The notes: a model not told the origin generated them from the letters alone. A stretch of DNA of 64,000 bases from Gaertneriomyces semiglobifer (GCA_025558075.1 JAHLKF010000023.1:186001-250000), one strand, 5' to 3'. Numbered from the stretch's first letter, positions 22,510 to 35,850 are shown. Made by a program: numbers and translations.

Positions 22510-24081
22510 ATGTTTCCCACGCGCGCGGAAACGTCGCAAATGGACCAGCAGCGTCCAGAGACACGCAGCTTGATAACTTGGGAAAAAGCAATTAACACTC
22601 TCTCTGTGCGTACTCTCCCCTCAGAGACAGGTATTGCTGATTGCAAGCAGTCCTTTCCTATGACCGATATGACCATGCACGCTCTAAATATGCGTGATCT
22701 ACCCCCCGAGGTTCTGTTACTGATTTTCACTTATGCAGATTCAGCCGCAGTGTGCGCCTGCAGTGCTGCGTGTAAACGCTGGCATGCTCTGATTCACGCT
22801 GCAGATGAGCATATCTGGAAGCCGCGGGTAAGTCATCCTTTCGCGTTGTAAAGTGGAATAGAGTAACTCACACAAACTGCGCAGGTGTTGAAGTCGTCCC
22901 CTCTTGGCCTCCAGCCGGCCCTCAAGGCAAAGGAAACGTGGAGAGACGTTTATTCCCTTATTCATATATGGAAGCGACCTTTGAAGGTATACAAGTCAGA
23001 GAGACTTAGGGTACCTGTCATAGATGCGGATGCTCCACTTCCAGGAAGCTCGACCCAGTCGAAATGCCGCTTGCTCGCCAGCTATGTAGCTACCAGAGAG
23101 GCTGATGGTACACGGGTTCTACTGAAGCGCGCTTGCACCGTCGATGAGGCTCGTGTTGTTTACGTTTGGAATCGCCAGCTATGGTCTACGCGTCTGGATC
23201 AACGACATCTCCTATTCCTACCGGACAGACCGATTGATGGCCTAGCTGAAGGGCCTGCCCATCGCATTGATCCATGCATACGCTCTGATATATACGTAGT
23301 GTGTGGCGACAACGTCACAGTCTTTCGCCGCATGTCAGATGACAAAGTAATCGCCACCATAAGCGGCGTATCTTCAGAGGAAGGTATTACGTGTGGTGCG
23401 ATACACGCCATGCACACATATGACGATAATGCAATGTGCGGAACTCTGCAGTTAGCTCGTGTACCAGACGATGAAACGGAAGAGTCTACGCTGGACAGTG
23501 ACGACGATGTGGTTTTTTTTGCGCGTTTTCGCATGGACGATTCACTGAGCTCTACCGCCATGAATGAACATCTCGTCGCCTACAAAATATGGAGTCGCGG
23601 AAACCAACAGCATGTTACCATTCACAGAATTGAGGATCAATCCTTGTTCGCAAACCTCTGTGTGGAAACGGCAGAGACTGATGTGGTCGTGCATTTACAC
23701 ATGACTCGATTTCACCTCGTGGTCGCCTGCAACAGCGGCCGCACAGTCCACGTGTATGATCTTTGTACAATGAGGCGACTCCACACCATATCTCTCGGCG
23801 ACATATTTAGAGAAGCGTACGGCGTCGAGTGGATTGACGTTCTCGAAGAGGAAGCTGCCCTGCTCTTTGGACTTGAGGATAGGAAGATTTTATGGATAGA
23901 CTTGAAGGATCGCCGGACAGCCCTATATCACGACCGGACCGCCGACGACGATCCGGGAGGCAGGTCTGACCCCGGTTTGTGGGTTGCGTATCAACTGGCA
24001 CAGAATACTGGACGTCCAAAGGAATTCGTGGCATTTCGAGCTCGAATGCCTCACCCGTCGGATACGTGTTCCCTAGCCTAA
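22510..24081 (+). CDS. F-box protein with a C-terminal propeller-like region
   Basis: Two exons joined across a short intron after WKPR (GCGG/gtaagt to gcgcag). The start at 22510 gives MFPTRAETSQMDQQRPETR. An F-box spans about residues 60-105 (MRDLPPEVLLLIFTYA, then CKRWHALIHAADEHIWKPR), the module that docks on Skp1 in SCF ubiquitin ligases. The remaining 400 residues contain irregular beta-rich repeats (VVACNSGRTVHVYDLCTMRR and similar) that look like degenerate WD40 blades, a substrate-binding fold. The substrate is unknown, and I cannot match it to a named F-box protein. It converges on TOP2 with 64 bp between stops. Confidence 0.8.
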
Positions 24082-24145
24082 CACAAATAGGTCTACGTAC
24101 TTACTGTAGATGACTAGAGAATCTGCTCTGAACTTGAAAGCTACC

Positions 24146-27100
24146 TTAATCTGAAAGCACGTATTCGTCGTCGGAATCAGAGATAGCCCGTTTGCTTTGG
24201 CAATAGTCTGTGCGATCGGAATTTTCCTCGAAATCAAACACGGAGCGTTTTTTCATGGATGTCATTCGTCGTACTCGTGATCTCACTTCCCGAGTGCTGC
24301 TACAGTCGCTGTAGTTATCGACTGCAGCAACACTCTTGGACTGTTGTACCGAAGCATCGGCTTTCCGTATTCGCGAGGGGGAAGAACTGGGTTCCCTTTC
24401 TTCGACTGGATCACCTTCAGAATCACTCTCATTATGATCAAGTTTCGTCACCTTGGACTTGATTTCGGCTGTACTCCTAGGAGCTGGCCGCTTGAGCCTC
24501 GTCGTTTTGTCTTCTATAATATGAGCTGTTCAATGGCGCAGAGCTAGGTAGTCACCACTCACAGTGTGTCACTTACGCGTGTGATCTGAATGCGAAAAAT
24601 TGGCTTGTTCTTGTTCACTCTTGTTAATACCATTCTTATGTATATGTACCTACCAAGACACAGATGAGTTGCTGTTCAGGTTACTCCAAAACAGGGCCGC
24701 TTACAGATTCTTCGTTGTGTTGCTTCGGAAGCGCGAATCGAAACAAATCCGTCAACTTTGCCTGGCCTCTACGGGCTGGTGTTCCTTTCGTGCTTCTGGG
24801 TGATTCTGGGACTCATGTGTTAAAACCGTGTCTGGAAATACTACGGCCATCACATACCGGTAACGTCGAACGCGAAGGGGTCTTCTGGCACTTCAGCGCT
24901 CGGGTACGCCTTTCCCGAGCTCACACGCCGTGAAAGTGCCTCTGGTGAAGCTGCCTTTTGCTGTTTCACCGTCTCTCGTTTCGCTGCACTAGACCGCCGT
25001 CCGGAATGCGGCTCAGCAATTGGTGATGTGTCGACGGAAAGCGACCATCCTTCCTGCGCATGAGATGCAACAGCCGCGCTTTTCCGTTTCGCTGTGGCAC
25101 GAAAGCATGTTAGCATCCCATCAGTGGCGCACTGCCGTGAAAGTAGCCGGAATTACCTGGTCTCGCATGGTCGCTGGGATCATCGTTTTGATCCACATCT
25201 ATACTCTTGACAGCTTTCCGTTTCTTCGTGTTGGCAGCTGGCACTCGAAGACTTTGTCCTTTCGTCCCTTTGGTGGTTGTGGTAAGATAGCGTTCATCAA
25301 ACTCTGTCTCCAGCCTCTGATCATTGCCACGACGACGTCAGACACAATTAAAAACCTAATTCACTGCGATCTTACATTCCATTCGTCTTCCAGCGCCGAC
25401 AGATCCTTACGCCATAAATCGCTAGGGCTTGTGGCTAGAAGCTCATCCAACTCTTGTTGCTTACGGTTGCAGTCATCAGTCAGCTTTTGCACCTGATTGA
25501 TATACTTTAGCGACCAGTACGCCAGTGTGAACATGTGCCAGCACGAGTCTCACCTTTTCCATTGTAAGGTTCCAGATAGGCATCGATAAAAGATAATCAT
25601 AATCTTGTCGACCACTATCATCCGCTTCGTCGACTTCAAAATCGACAGAGGTCTCCTGCTTCTTGGGTATAGAGGCAAAACCACCGTCTTCCAGTTGTTG
25701 TACTACATTCGCTCGTGTTCGGTTATGCACGATGAGATCGCCATTGATGACCTCCAACACAAAGCGAACTTGGTTTTGCAACCTCGTTAAATCTTTGCGA
25801 AGAAGTTGGACCAACAAATTCTACAAATCATCAAACCTTGATCAGCGACTGAAATGCACCTTTTGCACTGAACGCGCTCACCTTGCGCGCATCATACAAC
25901 TTCATGCGCAAGTCGAAGAACTCCTCCATGATGTCCTCTACACTGGCATACCTCTTCAAATGACCTTCAGAATCGAAGAGGACCATATTGTTGATGCTCT
26001 TCGTGGTTGATAACCGAAACTTTTTCTCCAGACCCTCTTCCTTTGCTTCTCGCATTTGATCTTCAGTCAGGTAAATCACGAAATGCACAGCGGTGTCCGT
26101 ATGATACTCTTTGTAGTCCCTGATAGACGGGAGCGTTTTGTCTGTCCCTGTCAGTAGGCTCTCCAGGAACTCTTTGTACGGTTGCGTCCAGGACCCGATA
26201 GGCAGTTCCGTAACCTCCAGCGTTGTCTCATCCAATTGTCTCATTAGTCCCGTAATCTTGTATTTATCGCCCTGTTGTTCAACACTTCCTTTAAAGCCGC
26301 GGTACCAAGGATGCATGCGCTGGAATGCTTGCTCGTCCAAACGACGCTTCAGGTTCCCAATAATATCACGCGGATTGAAATTCGGAATGGTTGTGCTCCA
26401 CCCAGTTCCTATACCTTCGGCACCGTTGACGAGGACCATGGGAATGATAGGAACATACCACTCCGGTTCGATATCCATGTTCTCTTCATTGAGATATTTG
26501 AGGAGTTTGTCATCCTGAGGGTGATAGATCATTCGGGTTGCCGATGAAAGTCGGGTGAAAATGTAACGGGCGTGCGCATGATCTTTTCCGCCTTGTAGTC
26601 GCGTCCCGAATTGACCGCGGGGCTCCAAAAGATTCAAATTATTGCTGCCAACAAAGTCTTGTGCGAGATTGATCATGGTAGACTGTAAGGAAGCTTCACC
26701 ATGATGATATGCAGAGTGCTCAGAGACGTATCCAGCTAGTTGAGCGACCTTCACTTCACCCTTGACTAAGTTTCTTTTTATGCAAGCATAAATAATCTTT
26801 CTTTGGCCCGGCTTGAAGCCATCGACTAGTGAGGGAATAGATCGGACGTTGTCGGCCATCGAGAAGAGGATCAGTTCCTTATTCACAAAGTCCGATATTG
26901 GAATTTCCGGGGTAGTGTGGTCAAGGTATGTGTTCGCAGCGAGATTTGCTAACCAGTCCTTTCGTTCGTCGGCCCTTTTTTTGCTGAAGGCCAGTTCGAT
27001 GGCTTGACGATCACCGTCATCAGCCTTTGCGAATCGCCTCAGATGTGTCTCCATGGCAGAAAAGTATTTCTTTGCATCGGCAGCGGTGCTGGTGCCAAGC

Positions 27101-29478
27101 CCTTTGTAGTATTTGATGTTCCATCCTTTGCCGTCGTTATGGTGGCGACGCCAGTTTTCGTACTCCGGAATATTGAAGAAGTTAATCTCTTGAGTATTCT
27201 TCGTCACCCGGACGATTGGCGTTATGAACTGCAGCAAAAATCCCGAACTCTTCAAAAGGCTGGGCCAGAAGTAATCGAACAAATTCACCAAGAGTCCCTT
27301 AATATGAGACCCATCATGATCCTGGTCAGCCATTATCATTACTTTGCCATAGCGCAAACTATCAGTGGATGTGTAGGATTTGTCTGACTTGAGACCAAGG
27401 ATTTGTTTGATGTTGCCGATCTCCTGATTCTCCATGATTTGTTTATGAGACGCTTCCCGCACATTAAGTAACTTGCCACGCAATGGAAACACGCCAAAGT
27501 TGTCCCTCCCCACCACGCTAAGTCCACTGATCGCCAATGCTTTAGCTGAATCTCCTTCGGTGAGGATCAATGTGCATTGCTTGGCATTCTTTGTCCCGGC
27601 ATTATTGGCATCGTCCAGCTTCGCAATACCCGAGAGACGTGCGCGCTTTGCACCGTCAGTGGTCTTCAGTTGCTGAGCTTGTTTCACCTTCGCGAATGCC
27701 AGAATATTATCCACCACACCAGAGCGCAAAACCTTTTTGATAAATTCTTCTCCAATAGTGCATTTGGACCCGAACTTGGATTGCTTCAACGTCATGTTCT
27801 CCTTGGTCTGTGAATCAAAGCTCGGATTCTCAATGAGACAATTAACGAAAAGCCACATGTGGCTTTTAATCTGATGGGGCTTCAATGTCGTGCCTTTGTT
27901 TTTCTTCTTCACGAAATCATTGATTTTAGATACAAGCTGATCTGCAATTGCATTGACGTGTGTGCCACCCTTAGAAGTACAGATGCTGTTCACGAAACTC
28001 ACCTACAGGACAAAGATTTAGTCCTAGTGAAAACCGCAAGCACCATGTCAAAACCTACTTGCTGAAATTGCCCATCACTCACGGCAAAGGCAATCTCCCA
28101 TCGATCGTGCGCTTGTTCGTAGACAATAGAATGTCTGTTGCCAGAATCGCCAAAGGTGCTGTCCAAGTACAGCTTGACGTACTCCTTGAAATTCTTGATC
28201 TTCACGCGCTCATCATTCAGGTACACCTTGACATTGCGAGCAACTCCCGCAATATCATACACCCGCTTCGTAAGTAGCGCAACGAGGTCATCATCGAAAG
28301 CCACCATTCCGAACTTTTCCAAATCCGGCGTGAAGGTAATCTTGGTGAAATCATTGACGGCGGCTTTCGTAATTTTCGGTGACGACTTCTTGCTCATATT
28401 GTCGTTAAATGTCTATTGAGAGACAAATGAACCTCTGGTTGATAAACTGAGTGTACGCAGCCTAACGAACCTGTCGAAATTTATGGCCCGATTCCTTATC
28501 GGATGTCTCCACAACGAACTCTTTACTAAAAATGTTGCAGAGTTTTGCCCCGTATCCGTTCCTTCCGCCAGTCACCTTCCTCTCGTCATCATCATAATTT
28601 GAGGAGGTCAAAAGGTGTCCAAAGATAAGCTCCGGCACATACACCTGCTCTTTCGCGTGCATTGTAACAGGTATGCCCTTGCCATTGTTCATTATGGAGA
28701 TAAGATTCTCATCCTTCTTAATCCATACTTTGATCGTGTCCATGGTGGGGTCACGGATCTGCACCGTTGCGCATTAGTGGTACTGTATCTACGATATTGC
28801 CGTCAAAATCAGCTGACCTTATTATCGGCTGTTGGCACAAGTAGTTAGGTGAAGCATTCGAAGAACAAAGATGTAGTCATAATACCAGCATTTACAAGGA
28901 TCTCATCGAAGATCTTGTATAATCCGGGAACAAAAGTGACCGGGCGGAACGCCATCTTAGCGTCATCGATTACCCACATGGGCGCAGACGTTGGCTCGAC
29001 TGAGCCAATATATGTATCAGGGCGCAGAAGGATGTGTTCCAACTGAGACTTTCGCTGGTATATGTCCTGAAAATTGCCACTTGCGCGTCAGACGAGATGA
29101 CCCCAGATGCCCGCTCAACTCTGAATTTAGGCCCTAAGAAGTACAGACCTCAATAGCTTTCTTTTTAGATACAGCACCAATCGGTTTGGAGGTGGATAGT
29201 GGTGTGACTGTTCGCGCTTCTGGTGTGGCCGCGCCATTGTTAAAGGTCAAAGGCATTTGCTTCGTCCGTGTAGCCAACGGGGTTTGGCGTTTGGTGGATG
29301 GGGTAGAAGCGCCCGAGACGTCGTTTGTAATGCTGTTCTTCTGACAGCAGATTCTGGTTAATATCTAAACACGAAACCTCAGCACCTTCAGTATAACGCT
29401 CACCTTGTTCGGTCGAAAGTCGTCGTCGTCGTCGGACGCCGAGGACACTTCGTAATACTCTTCTTCATCGGACGACAT
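24146..29478 (-). CDS. TOP2: DNA topoisomerase II
   Basis: Roughly 1,400 residues over about ten exons. The start at 29478 gives the acidic MSSDEEEYYEV. The GHKL ATPase region follows with EHILLRPDTYIGSVEP, IMNNGKGIPV and GGRNGYGAKLCNIF. The TOPRIM domain has EGDSAKALAISGL, PLRGKLLNVREA and the metal-binding MADQDHDGSHI. The cleavage domain has LEPRGQFGTRLQGG and the catalytic Tyr in ARYIFTRLS. After the coiled-coil gate, the C-terminal tail is Ser/Asp/Lys-rich with basic clusters (TKKRKAV, MKKRSVFDFEE) and ends DSDDEYVLSD, as usual for a phosphorylated nuclear-targeting tail. The enzyme passes one DNA duplex through another to resolve supercoils and catenanes. Confidence 0.97.
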
Positions 29479-29695
29479 ACTTGACACAGCTGACTGCCTT
29501 CGGCAACTGTACAATGCAAATAAATAGATAATAGGTTGATGGCAAAAATTCTGGCAGAGCGGGATTCAAAAAGCGGAGGAAAGTCGGACGCGTTTGTCCA
29601 AAGAGCCTTTGCGGAAATGGAAACGATGATTAGGTCAATGTTCAATACAAGTCCTAATTACATGGTACATTATAGTCGTATGCATATGTGGTTGA

Positions 29696-32600
29696 TCAAG
29701 TCCCAGAGGGTGGTCGAGCCCCTGAAGAGTCTACGAGCTCCTTCGAAGTTCTAATCCGCAGAAGCTGCGGTGTCCCTTCATCCTCAATCGCTGAGTCAAG
29801 GCTGTCCATTGCCTTAGCGGCTTCCCATCTCCTAATAATATCCTTCTCGTTCCGAAGAGAAGGGTCCAACAGTCTCAGCAACTGTTGAAAACTGGGAGTA
29901 AGAAGTCTCCCCTCGTGTAGACCCTCGCCATCGCTGTGGAAAAACAAAGCTAGCAAATTAGCCACCTTCTTTACCGCCTGCGCCCGGCGTTCATCGAGAC
30001 CTATATGCTCTTTGCCCTCTTCGTTACTGCTGGGCCCGACAACTAGGGTTTCCAAACCGGATACAATCCGATCCCAAACGTGCCCTGCCACGACTAGCGC
30101 CAGCTCGTGCTCCATATTCTCGGTAAGCACCTCCAAGTTTACGTTTATATATGATAGTATTGGCGCAAGGTCCTGTTCAATCTCTTCGTCGGACGGGGCA
30201 ACAGCAGCACCAGCCTTGCGGGTGTGACCCAAAGGCGGCGAGTTTTCCTTTTCTTTGGGACCCAATTTCGTCAGAAACTTCTTCAAGGCGGCACGCTTGT
30301 ATTTCTTCGACACTGCTTTCAAACGAGCAGAAAGATCATTGTAGACGTGATCACTCAAGCGTAGGGTTCCATCGTGAAGAGCGTGTTCAACTGATGACTC
30401 TACCAATCCCTTCGCGAAGGCCGTCTCGTCGTCAGACATGTTCTCACATTTGACACGTATTCCCCCGCAACTTGGCCCTAAATCTACCAAGACCTCTTGG
30501 CCCGAAGCAGAAAACCAGTTAACGGCAGTAGTGCCTCGGGCAAACATAAAAACTTTAGCAGCGTTCTCCGCAAAGCTTGGATCTGGCATATGGTGCATAA
30601 GACAGATCTCCAACGGAAGCGGCATCTCGCTTTCGCCTAGTGCAAAATAACATGGTGTCTCCCAAGACGCATCAGGCGACTGCCCCACCGCCGTAGTTTC
30701 CCCCAAGGTGCGATTGCCGCAGCGTAATCGACACGAAATTAGAGTTGTAGACGGTCGGGTGGGCTGTAGCCGATGCCCGCGCAGAACCGTCACTCGGATC
30801 GGTATTCTAGAGGGGGTAGCGTGGCGTCGGCTTTTGGGTGGTACTGCGGGAGGCGCGTTTGGGATATCGCATGAAGGGCGATGGTCCGGCCATATCCCCG
30901 AAAATCTTCCACACAGTTCAGCGAAAAGCTCAGGGAGAGCGTGGATATTGTTTAACTTGACGCACGCCTGTCATAATGGAATTTGCCGTGAGAATGGTTG
31001 GAATTACGACAACATGTGTGAGGCATAAGTCACCTTCTGTGGAACTCGGATTTCGCATGAATCAATGTCAGGTAGCTTCTTCGATTTGCCTAATTTGATT
31101 TTCATCTTCTTGCGCCTTTTGTCTTTACTTTGAGACTTAGGAGGCACGACCGATGAAGTATGGCCTACAGTTCGAAAATCTTCGTCCATTTTCTTGACCA
31201 TTGCGTGCGTATAACTTTCCAGCGTTAGCGCAATGTCTTTGATCAAACACTTCAAGACCGCATCTTCCTGAGCTTGATTCGGCCACTTCAAGCCAAGGAT
31301 GAACTCTATTTGTTGCTGAAAGGAGCTGAACATGTCCACAACCGAAGTAGAATAAGGTGTAGTGTCTGAGAAGGAAAAGTCGTCCAAGCTGATCGCTCTT
31401 TGCATCCACTCGTCAAACTTGCGCCCTGTGACTAACGTCCACTCACGCAAAAACGGGGTAAACCAGTCTTCAACCGTAAACCTTTCCGCAAGCTCATAGT
31501 TCATTTTGTCATACACTTCAATGAGAGATTGCACTTGCTTGTAAAGATCGAATGCATCCCCCAGGTCGCTTGATGACGCAAAATATACTTTGGAAAATGT
31601 GTCGAGCTCGGGTTTGAGCTTATGAAAGAAAACCTCCGCAGCCAGATCCGGTATACAAATGAATCCAAAATACTTTTTGCTGAGGTGCCTTCTGTAGAGC
31701 TCTAACTCTTCGCGTGTTGCCTGGACCAGATTTATTAACCCGGCAAACCGTGCATTTTGATTGGAATGGGCAATAGCATGAAGACCGTGGTAACGCGCCT
31801 CGAGTGCAACGACAATAACCTGCTTGGCTGTTCCAGCCATGTCCGCATTGCCCATATCAATTGTAGGATTGCCTTGAATGGACACCATCATTGTGATTAT
31901 AGCGTCCAGTTGCTGGGCATGTAGTGTGGTCAGCGGATGGTTGAGGAAAGTACTGAGTTGATGTTTAAGAAGTGGCAACGCAACGGAGCATGCGGCGCGA
32001 AATAACTTGACCTAATCAACCATTGTCAACAGCGCCATAGTCGGGAGAAAAATGCATGCGCCCATCACCTCGGGGATGCTTAAGTGTCGCGAGCTCACAG
32101 CTATTTCGTTCGCCTTGGAGAGCCCGGCTTCCAACAGTGCAGTCGCCGTTATGACCCCACGGGAAAATAGTGCAGTGAGGGCTTCAAAATAACTGCGGTA
32201 TACACATTAGCATAAACTCTGGCTGTTCTAACATGTACCACAACATACACCATGTTCCTAAACGGGACGGTTATTCTCCATGTTGTCGCGACAGTGTCCA
32301 GAAGAGCTCGCGACTTTTCTGAAAGCAACGCCTGCCCCGACGAGATCTCCAAATCGTAATCGAGGCACTTCTTGACAAGAATCTTGAAGGTCGCCTGCGG
32401 GTCTGATGGAATGGTGGCAAAAATTTTCTCATACGTGCGGGACGGAGGGTCATTTAGGCAAACACGCTGGGCTGCCACAGATATTGTGCCGCTAACATGG
32501 CTTCGCGAGGATCGTTTTCCCAGTGGACGTCGCTGCTCGGACGGCCCGGTGTCACAAGCTTTCAAAAGTTCGCTAGGAAGGACAGTAATCATGCCTAGAA

Positions 32601-33569
32601 ACGCATCTGACCGCCTGTCCTTAGCTATGTTTGACGACCTATTCCACACACTGATAATGATTTCGTCATGGGTATTAGCATGTAGGATTCTAGAGGACGC
32701 CAATTATTAAGTTGAATAGGATCGAGATGGCATAGGAAAGAACACCTTACAATGGCACCTCAAACTCCCAGCGGGGATTCAGGTTGCTAGTTACGGAAGG
32801 GCTTATATAAGCGACATCGGCCATGGAGATGGTGCAGTACGGATTACTCGACCCATTCGGGTCCTTCGGAAGTAAATTCATCGCTTCCCGGATGCAGAGG
32901 GTAATTAGGATGGCGTCATCAGGAAATGCTGGCGATGATGCGTTTATAGCGGATATTCCCATTTGTGGAGAATGGCAGATGCTAACCATTTTCTGTATAT
33001 CGCTCCGTTCGAGTTGCTTCCATTCCCCGTACACTGTCGGCCCCGGTAAGTCATCTGGTCGCCAGAAACCTAGATTTCGCTCGAGCAGAAAGAGATAGAT
33101 GGTTATGTCGAGTGCGGTAGCCTAGATCGCGAGAAGTTAGGACACCTCATCAAACGATGGACGCAACTGCACACGGTTTTCGCACTTGCGTCGAATGGGT
33201 TTCCACAATGTTCCTCTTTAAGCTCTCAAACTGAGAGCCCTCCAGTTTTAAAACATTCTTCGTGTGCTCTGCAAGCATTGCGCTGTCCGCAGACGGTCGC
33301 ACCTGGGCTCGAGGAGGTCGTGCCTTTTTTCCAGTTCTGGCAGGTGGAGCGAGGAAGCGAGAAAACTTGGCCGACTGCCCGGGCGTCCCTTGACTTGCTG
33401 CGGACGACGAAGCCGTTGTTGACGCCGTCACATTTGTTCGCACGGAAGCTCCATCTGACCAGTCACTGTCAAGATGTGCAGAGCTCGCTGACGACGATCC
33501 CCCAGACAGATCAATTGGGTAAAGGATTCCTCGAAGTAGCTTGTGCACGTCTGTCGGTGTTATTGTCAT
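29696..33569 (-). CDS. Unc13/Munc13-like protein with C2 and MUN (MHD) domains
   Basis: Multi-exon protein of about 1,100 residues. The start is the first in-frame ATG after a stop, at 33569 (MTITPTDVHKLLRGILYPID). A Ser/Ala-rich linker follows, then a C2 domain (ITLCIREAMNLLPKDPNGSS, NPYCTISM, SNLNPRWEF). Next is a long helical MUN part with MHD1 (VYDKMNYELAERFTVEDWFT). The last large exon contains a second C2-like region and an MHD2-like segment (ESSVEHALHDGTLRLSDHVY; ENMEHELALVVAGHVWDRIV). This is the BAIAP3/Unc13D-like and fungal Ync13 architecture, associated with vesicle tethering and SNARE assembly at the plasma membrane. The first C2 keeps an acidic DPNGSSNPY loop, so calcium or lipid binding is plausible. 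It is tandem with TOP2. Confidence 0.85.
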
Positions 33570-33764
33570 GACTCTGAGGCTACTGTGGGTGATCTTGAAA
33601 GTGCATGGTCATGTATAAGGGAACTTGCCAAACCGCTGCGAACTTATATAAAGTGAACGCGGTTGGGGAAAGCCTTGGCGAAGAGCCGTGCTCGTAACCA
33701 TCTTTATCAGGATCCTACTACCGGCGTGTAGGCTGGATACCGAAACCAACGAGGGCAGCCAGCG

Positions 33765-34685
33765 ATGGAGGACTTTGCCAACAGTATAACACTTGAGATG
33801 GCCGAAAATGGACCAGGAATTTTTAAGATTGCACCAAGTACATGCGATCGGCAGTGGCTCAAACTTGAACGCCGGGCAGCCAGTGAAAGCAGACCGATCA
33901 GAGTGGCCATCTTGGCTGCCAGTTTTAATCCTCCAACCATAGCTCACAGCACATTGCTCGAGGAGGCTCTGAAAGTGAAACCGCTGGGAGATGACACCAT
34001 GACAAGTGATGATGCCCAAGAAGAGGACGCCGACGGACTTACTTTTGACGCATCTTTGCTTATATTTGCCATGAACAACCCGGACAAACCTCTTACGGGA
34101 GCAACGGTGGGCGACCGCGTGCAGATGATGGATGCTCTTGCAGAAACTGTAGCGAGAAAAGCGGCAGTCCCGCTTGCTACTGTTGGAGTGGGTGTTACAG
34201 ATGGCGGCATTTTCTTCGACAAAGCTCGTATTTTACGGTCCTTCTTCACTTTGCGTGGGATGCCCAATGTCTTTTTGTATTTTATCATGGGATATGATAC
34301 CGTTACTCGCTTTTTTGATCCCAAATATTACAAGGATGACATGGTGCAGGAAATGGAGCGGTTTTTTCATCATTCCCGAATCATATGTGCAAGCCGGGGA
34401 GGGACCGAAAATGGCCATGATCCTCTAAAAGAGTGGCTGGTTAAAGCGTCCTCTGAGAATCCGCTGGTGCAACAGTTCCGGAGATATATCCTACAGATAC
34501 CTGACTGGTCGGCCAACGCGTCCACGGTCGCCAGTCTGTCGAGTACCATGGCGCGAAGTCTGATGCACGGCTATTGGGTTAGCGAACGAGATGACGAGAA
34601 GGATGCTATTTACGACGAGTTGAAACGAGTTGTACCCGAAAGCATCTTATCTTACATGAAAAAACGAAGATTGTATGTACAGTGA
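33765..34685 (+). CDS. POF1: Pof1-like nicotinamide mononucleotide adenylyltransferase
   Basis: Single-exon, 306-residue protein. The nucleotidyltransferase signature AILAASFNPPTIAHSTLL corresponds to the (H/T)xGH-type ATP-binding motif, with NPPTIAH here. Residues LLIFAMNNPDKPLTGATVGD, then MGYDTVTRFFDPKYYKDD, are typical of the fungal Pof1 branch. The C-terminal SSTMARSLM corresponds to the ISSTxxR motif that contacts ATP phosphates. The reaction is NMN + ATP to NAD. Budding-yeast Pof1 has been assigned this activity and a link to protein quality control. It is divergently transcribed from the Unc13-like gene across 195 bp and converges on EAF7 with about 50 bp between stops. Confidence 0.85.
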   Translation: MEDFANSITLEMAENGPGIFKIAPSTCDRQWLKLERRAASESRPIRVAILAASFNPPTIAHSTLLEEALKVKPLGDDTMTSDDAQEEDADGLTFDASLLIFAMNNPDKPLTGATVGDRVQMMDALAETVARKAAVPLATVGVGVTDGGIFFDKARILRSFFTLRGMPNVFLYFIMGYDTVTRFFDPKYYKDDMVQEMERFFHHSRIICASRGGTENGHDPLKEWLVKASSENPLVQQFRRYILQIPDWSANASTVASLSSTMARSLMHGYWVSERDDEKDAIYDELKRVVPESILSYMKKRRLYVQ

Positions 34686-34738
34686 AGTGGTATCGTACAA
34701 GTGTAAGCGAGGGACACTAGAGCGCTCTCGTCCCTTTT

Positions 34739-35532
34739 CTACGCCCTTCTCCGTGTGCGCTTCGCTGCAGGAGTAGGTGTTCCGACGGATGTTGACGCTG
34801 CGCGCGTTCTCCGCGACGGTGGCTCTGAAGCGGGCGGAGCGGGCTCTGGCTTTGGATGCTTTCTGGGCCGCCCAACACTTCTCTTTACTGGGGCGGTTGC
34901 TGGTGGCTGGTCATCCGAGTACGAGGGTTCCGGTGTGCCCTCCACACCGGGTGTTGAATGTCGTGATCCCTCTTGCATGGCACTTGATGGATGGTCGAAA
35001 CTTTCGGTTGGTAAACTAAACTCGGCGACGGTCTTGAAGGGATAGTTGCTATGCTCTGGTCGCGGATCGGCGGTGGGATCTTCTGCGGCTTCTTCAACCT
35101 ATACAAGCATATATGATTTAGATGCTGACATGATGCACCCCGCCAAACCAACAATCATCATACCAGTGCATTCAAGGTTTCCATATCATAATAATACTCG
35201 AGGCGCTCACGTAGCTGCTTTACTCCTAAATCCAACGCAGTCTCCTTATTGAAATATCTCCTCACACTGAGCATTCTGAAGTGCTTGTGCACGCCTGCAA
35301 AAAATCTCTCGGTTAACTCAATACCATGTTCACGCTAGCACAGGATAAATCCTCTGAACGTACCCACTGGTCTAAACTTGACGAGAGCCTGAAACAAGAT
35401 GATATCGAGCTCTGGTGTCCATTCGAAGCCGTGCTCATCCAAAGCGATCCCCTTTGCTTGATCTTTCAGTATCTCGTCCACCGGCGGCGTCCCAGAAGCA
35501 CCCGCCATGCTTTCCTCTACCGCAGAACCCAT
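34739..35532 (-). CDS. EAF7: Eaf7/MRGBP subunit of the NuA4 histone acetyltransferase
   Basis: Three exons. The start at 35532 gives MGSAVEESMAGASGTPPVDE, followed by EWTPELDIILFQALVKFRPV. After an intron comes GVHKHFRMLSVRRYFNKETA, then LRERLEYYYDMETLN, the conserved CT20 family core of Eaf7/MRGBP. The C-terminal exon is Pro/Ser-rich with an AT-hook-like VGRPRKHPKP and a basic end KRTRRRA, suggesting DNA and nuclear contacts. In yeast and animals the protein links the NuA4/TIP60 complex to the MRG15/Eaf3 chromodomain subunit. The assignment rests on the first two exons and is firm. Confidence 0.93.
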
Positions 35533-35850
35533 CGCAAGCAGCTTTTTCCCGCTGTCATTTACTCCCTCCCGCGGCCGTAAACTTTCTCACTGCGACACGC
35601 TGCTCGTCGCAAACGCCCGTCGCAACTCTTAACACAATCGCGAAGCCACACGCGTCAACCCTAACCCTTAGGTGGGATTTGAAGCTGCGATCTTCAACGA
35701 CGACGAATGGGGAAACCAACGAACGGTGAGGCAACTAAAGGTTGGAGAGAGAGAGAGAGAAGAGAGAGAGGTGGTGGAGATAGAGAGAGGCCAGCCGGAA
35801 AGAAACAGTGAGCTACTTAACGACCACCAGACATCAGACACGATAAAAAG
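35533..35850. promoter_or_regulatory. Divergent intergenic region EAF7 / NDUFA11 with GA tract
   Basis: A 318-bp spacer. It includes a GA microsatellite at 35744-35770 and a further purine-rich run up to about 35800, just upstream of the NDUFA11 start. No gene is visible. Confidence 0.5.
35744..35770 (+). repeat. GA-dinucleotide microsatellite
   Basis: About 13 GA units with one interruption, lying in the probable 5' leader of the NDUFA11 gene. Comparable GAGA-rich leaders precede two other plus-strand genes in the window (REI1 and the NDUFAF4-like gene). Confidence 0.8.
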
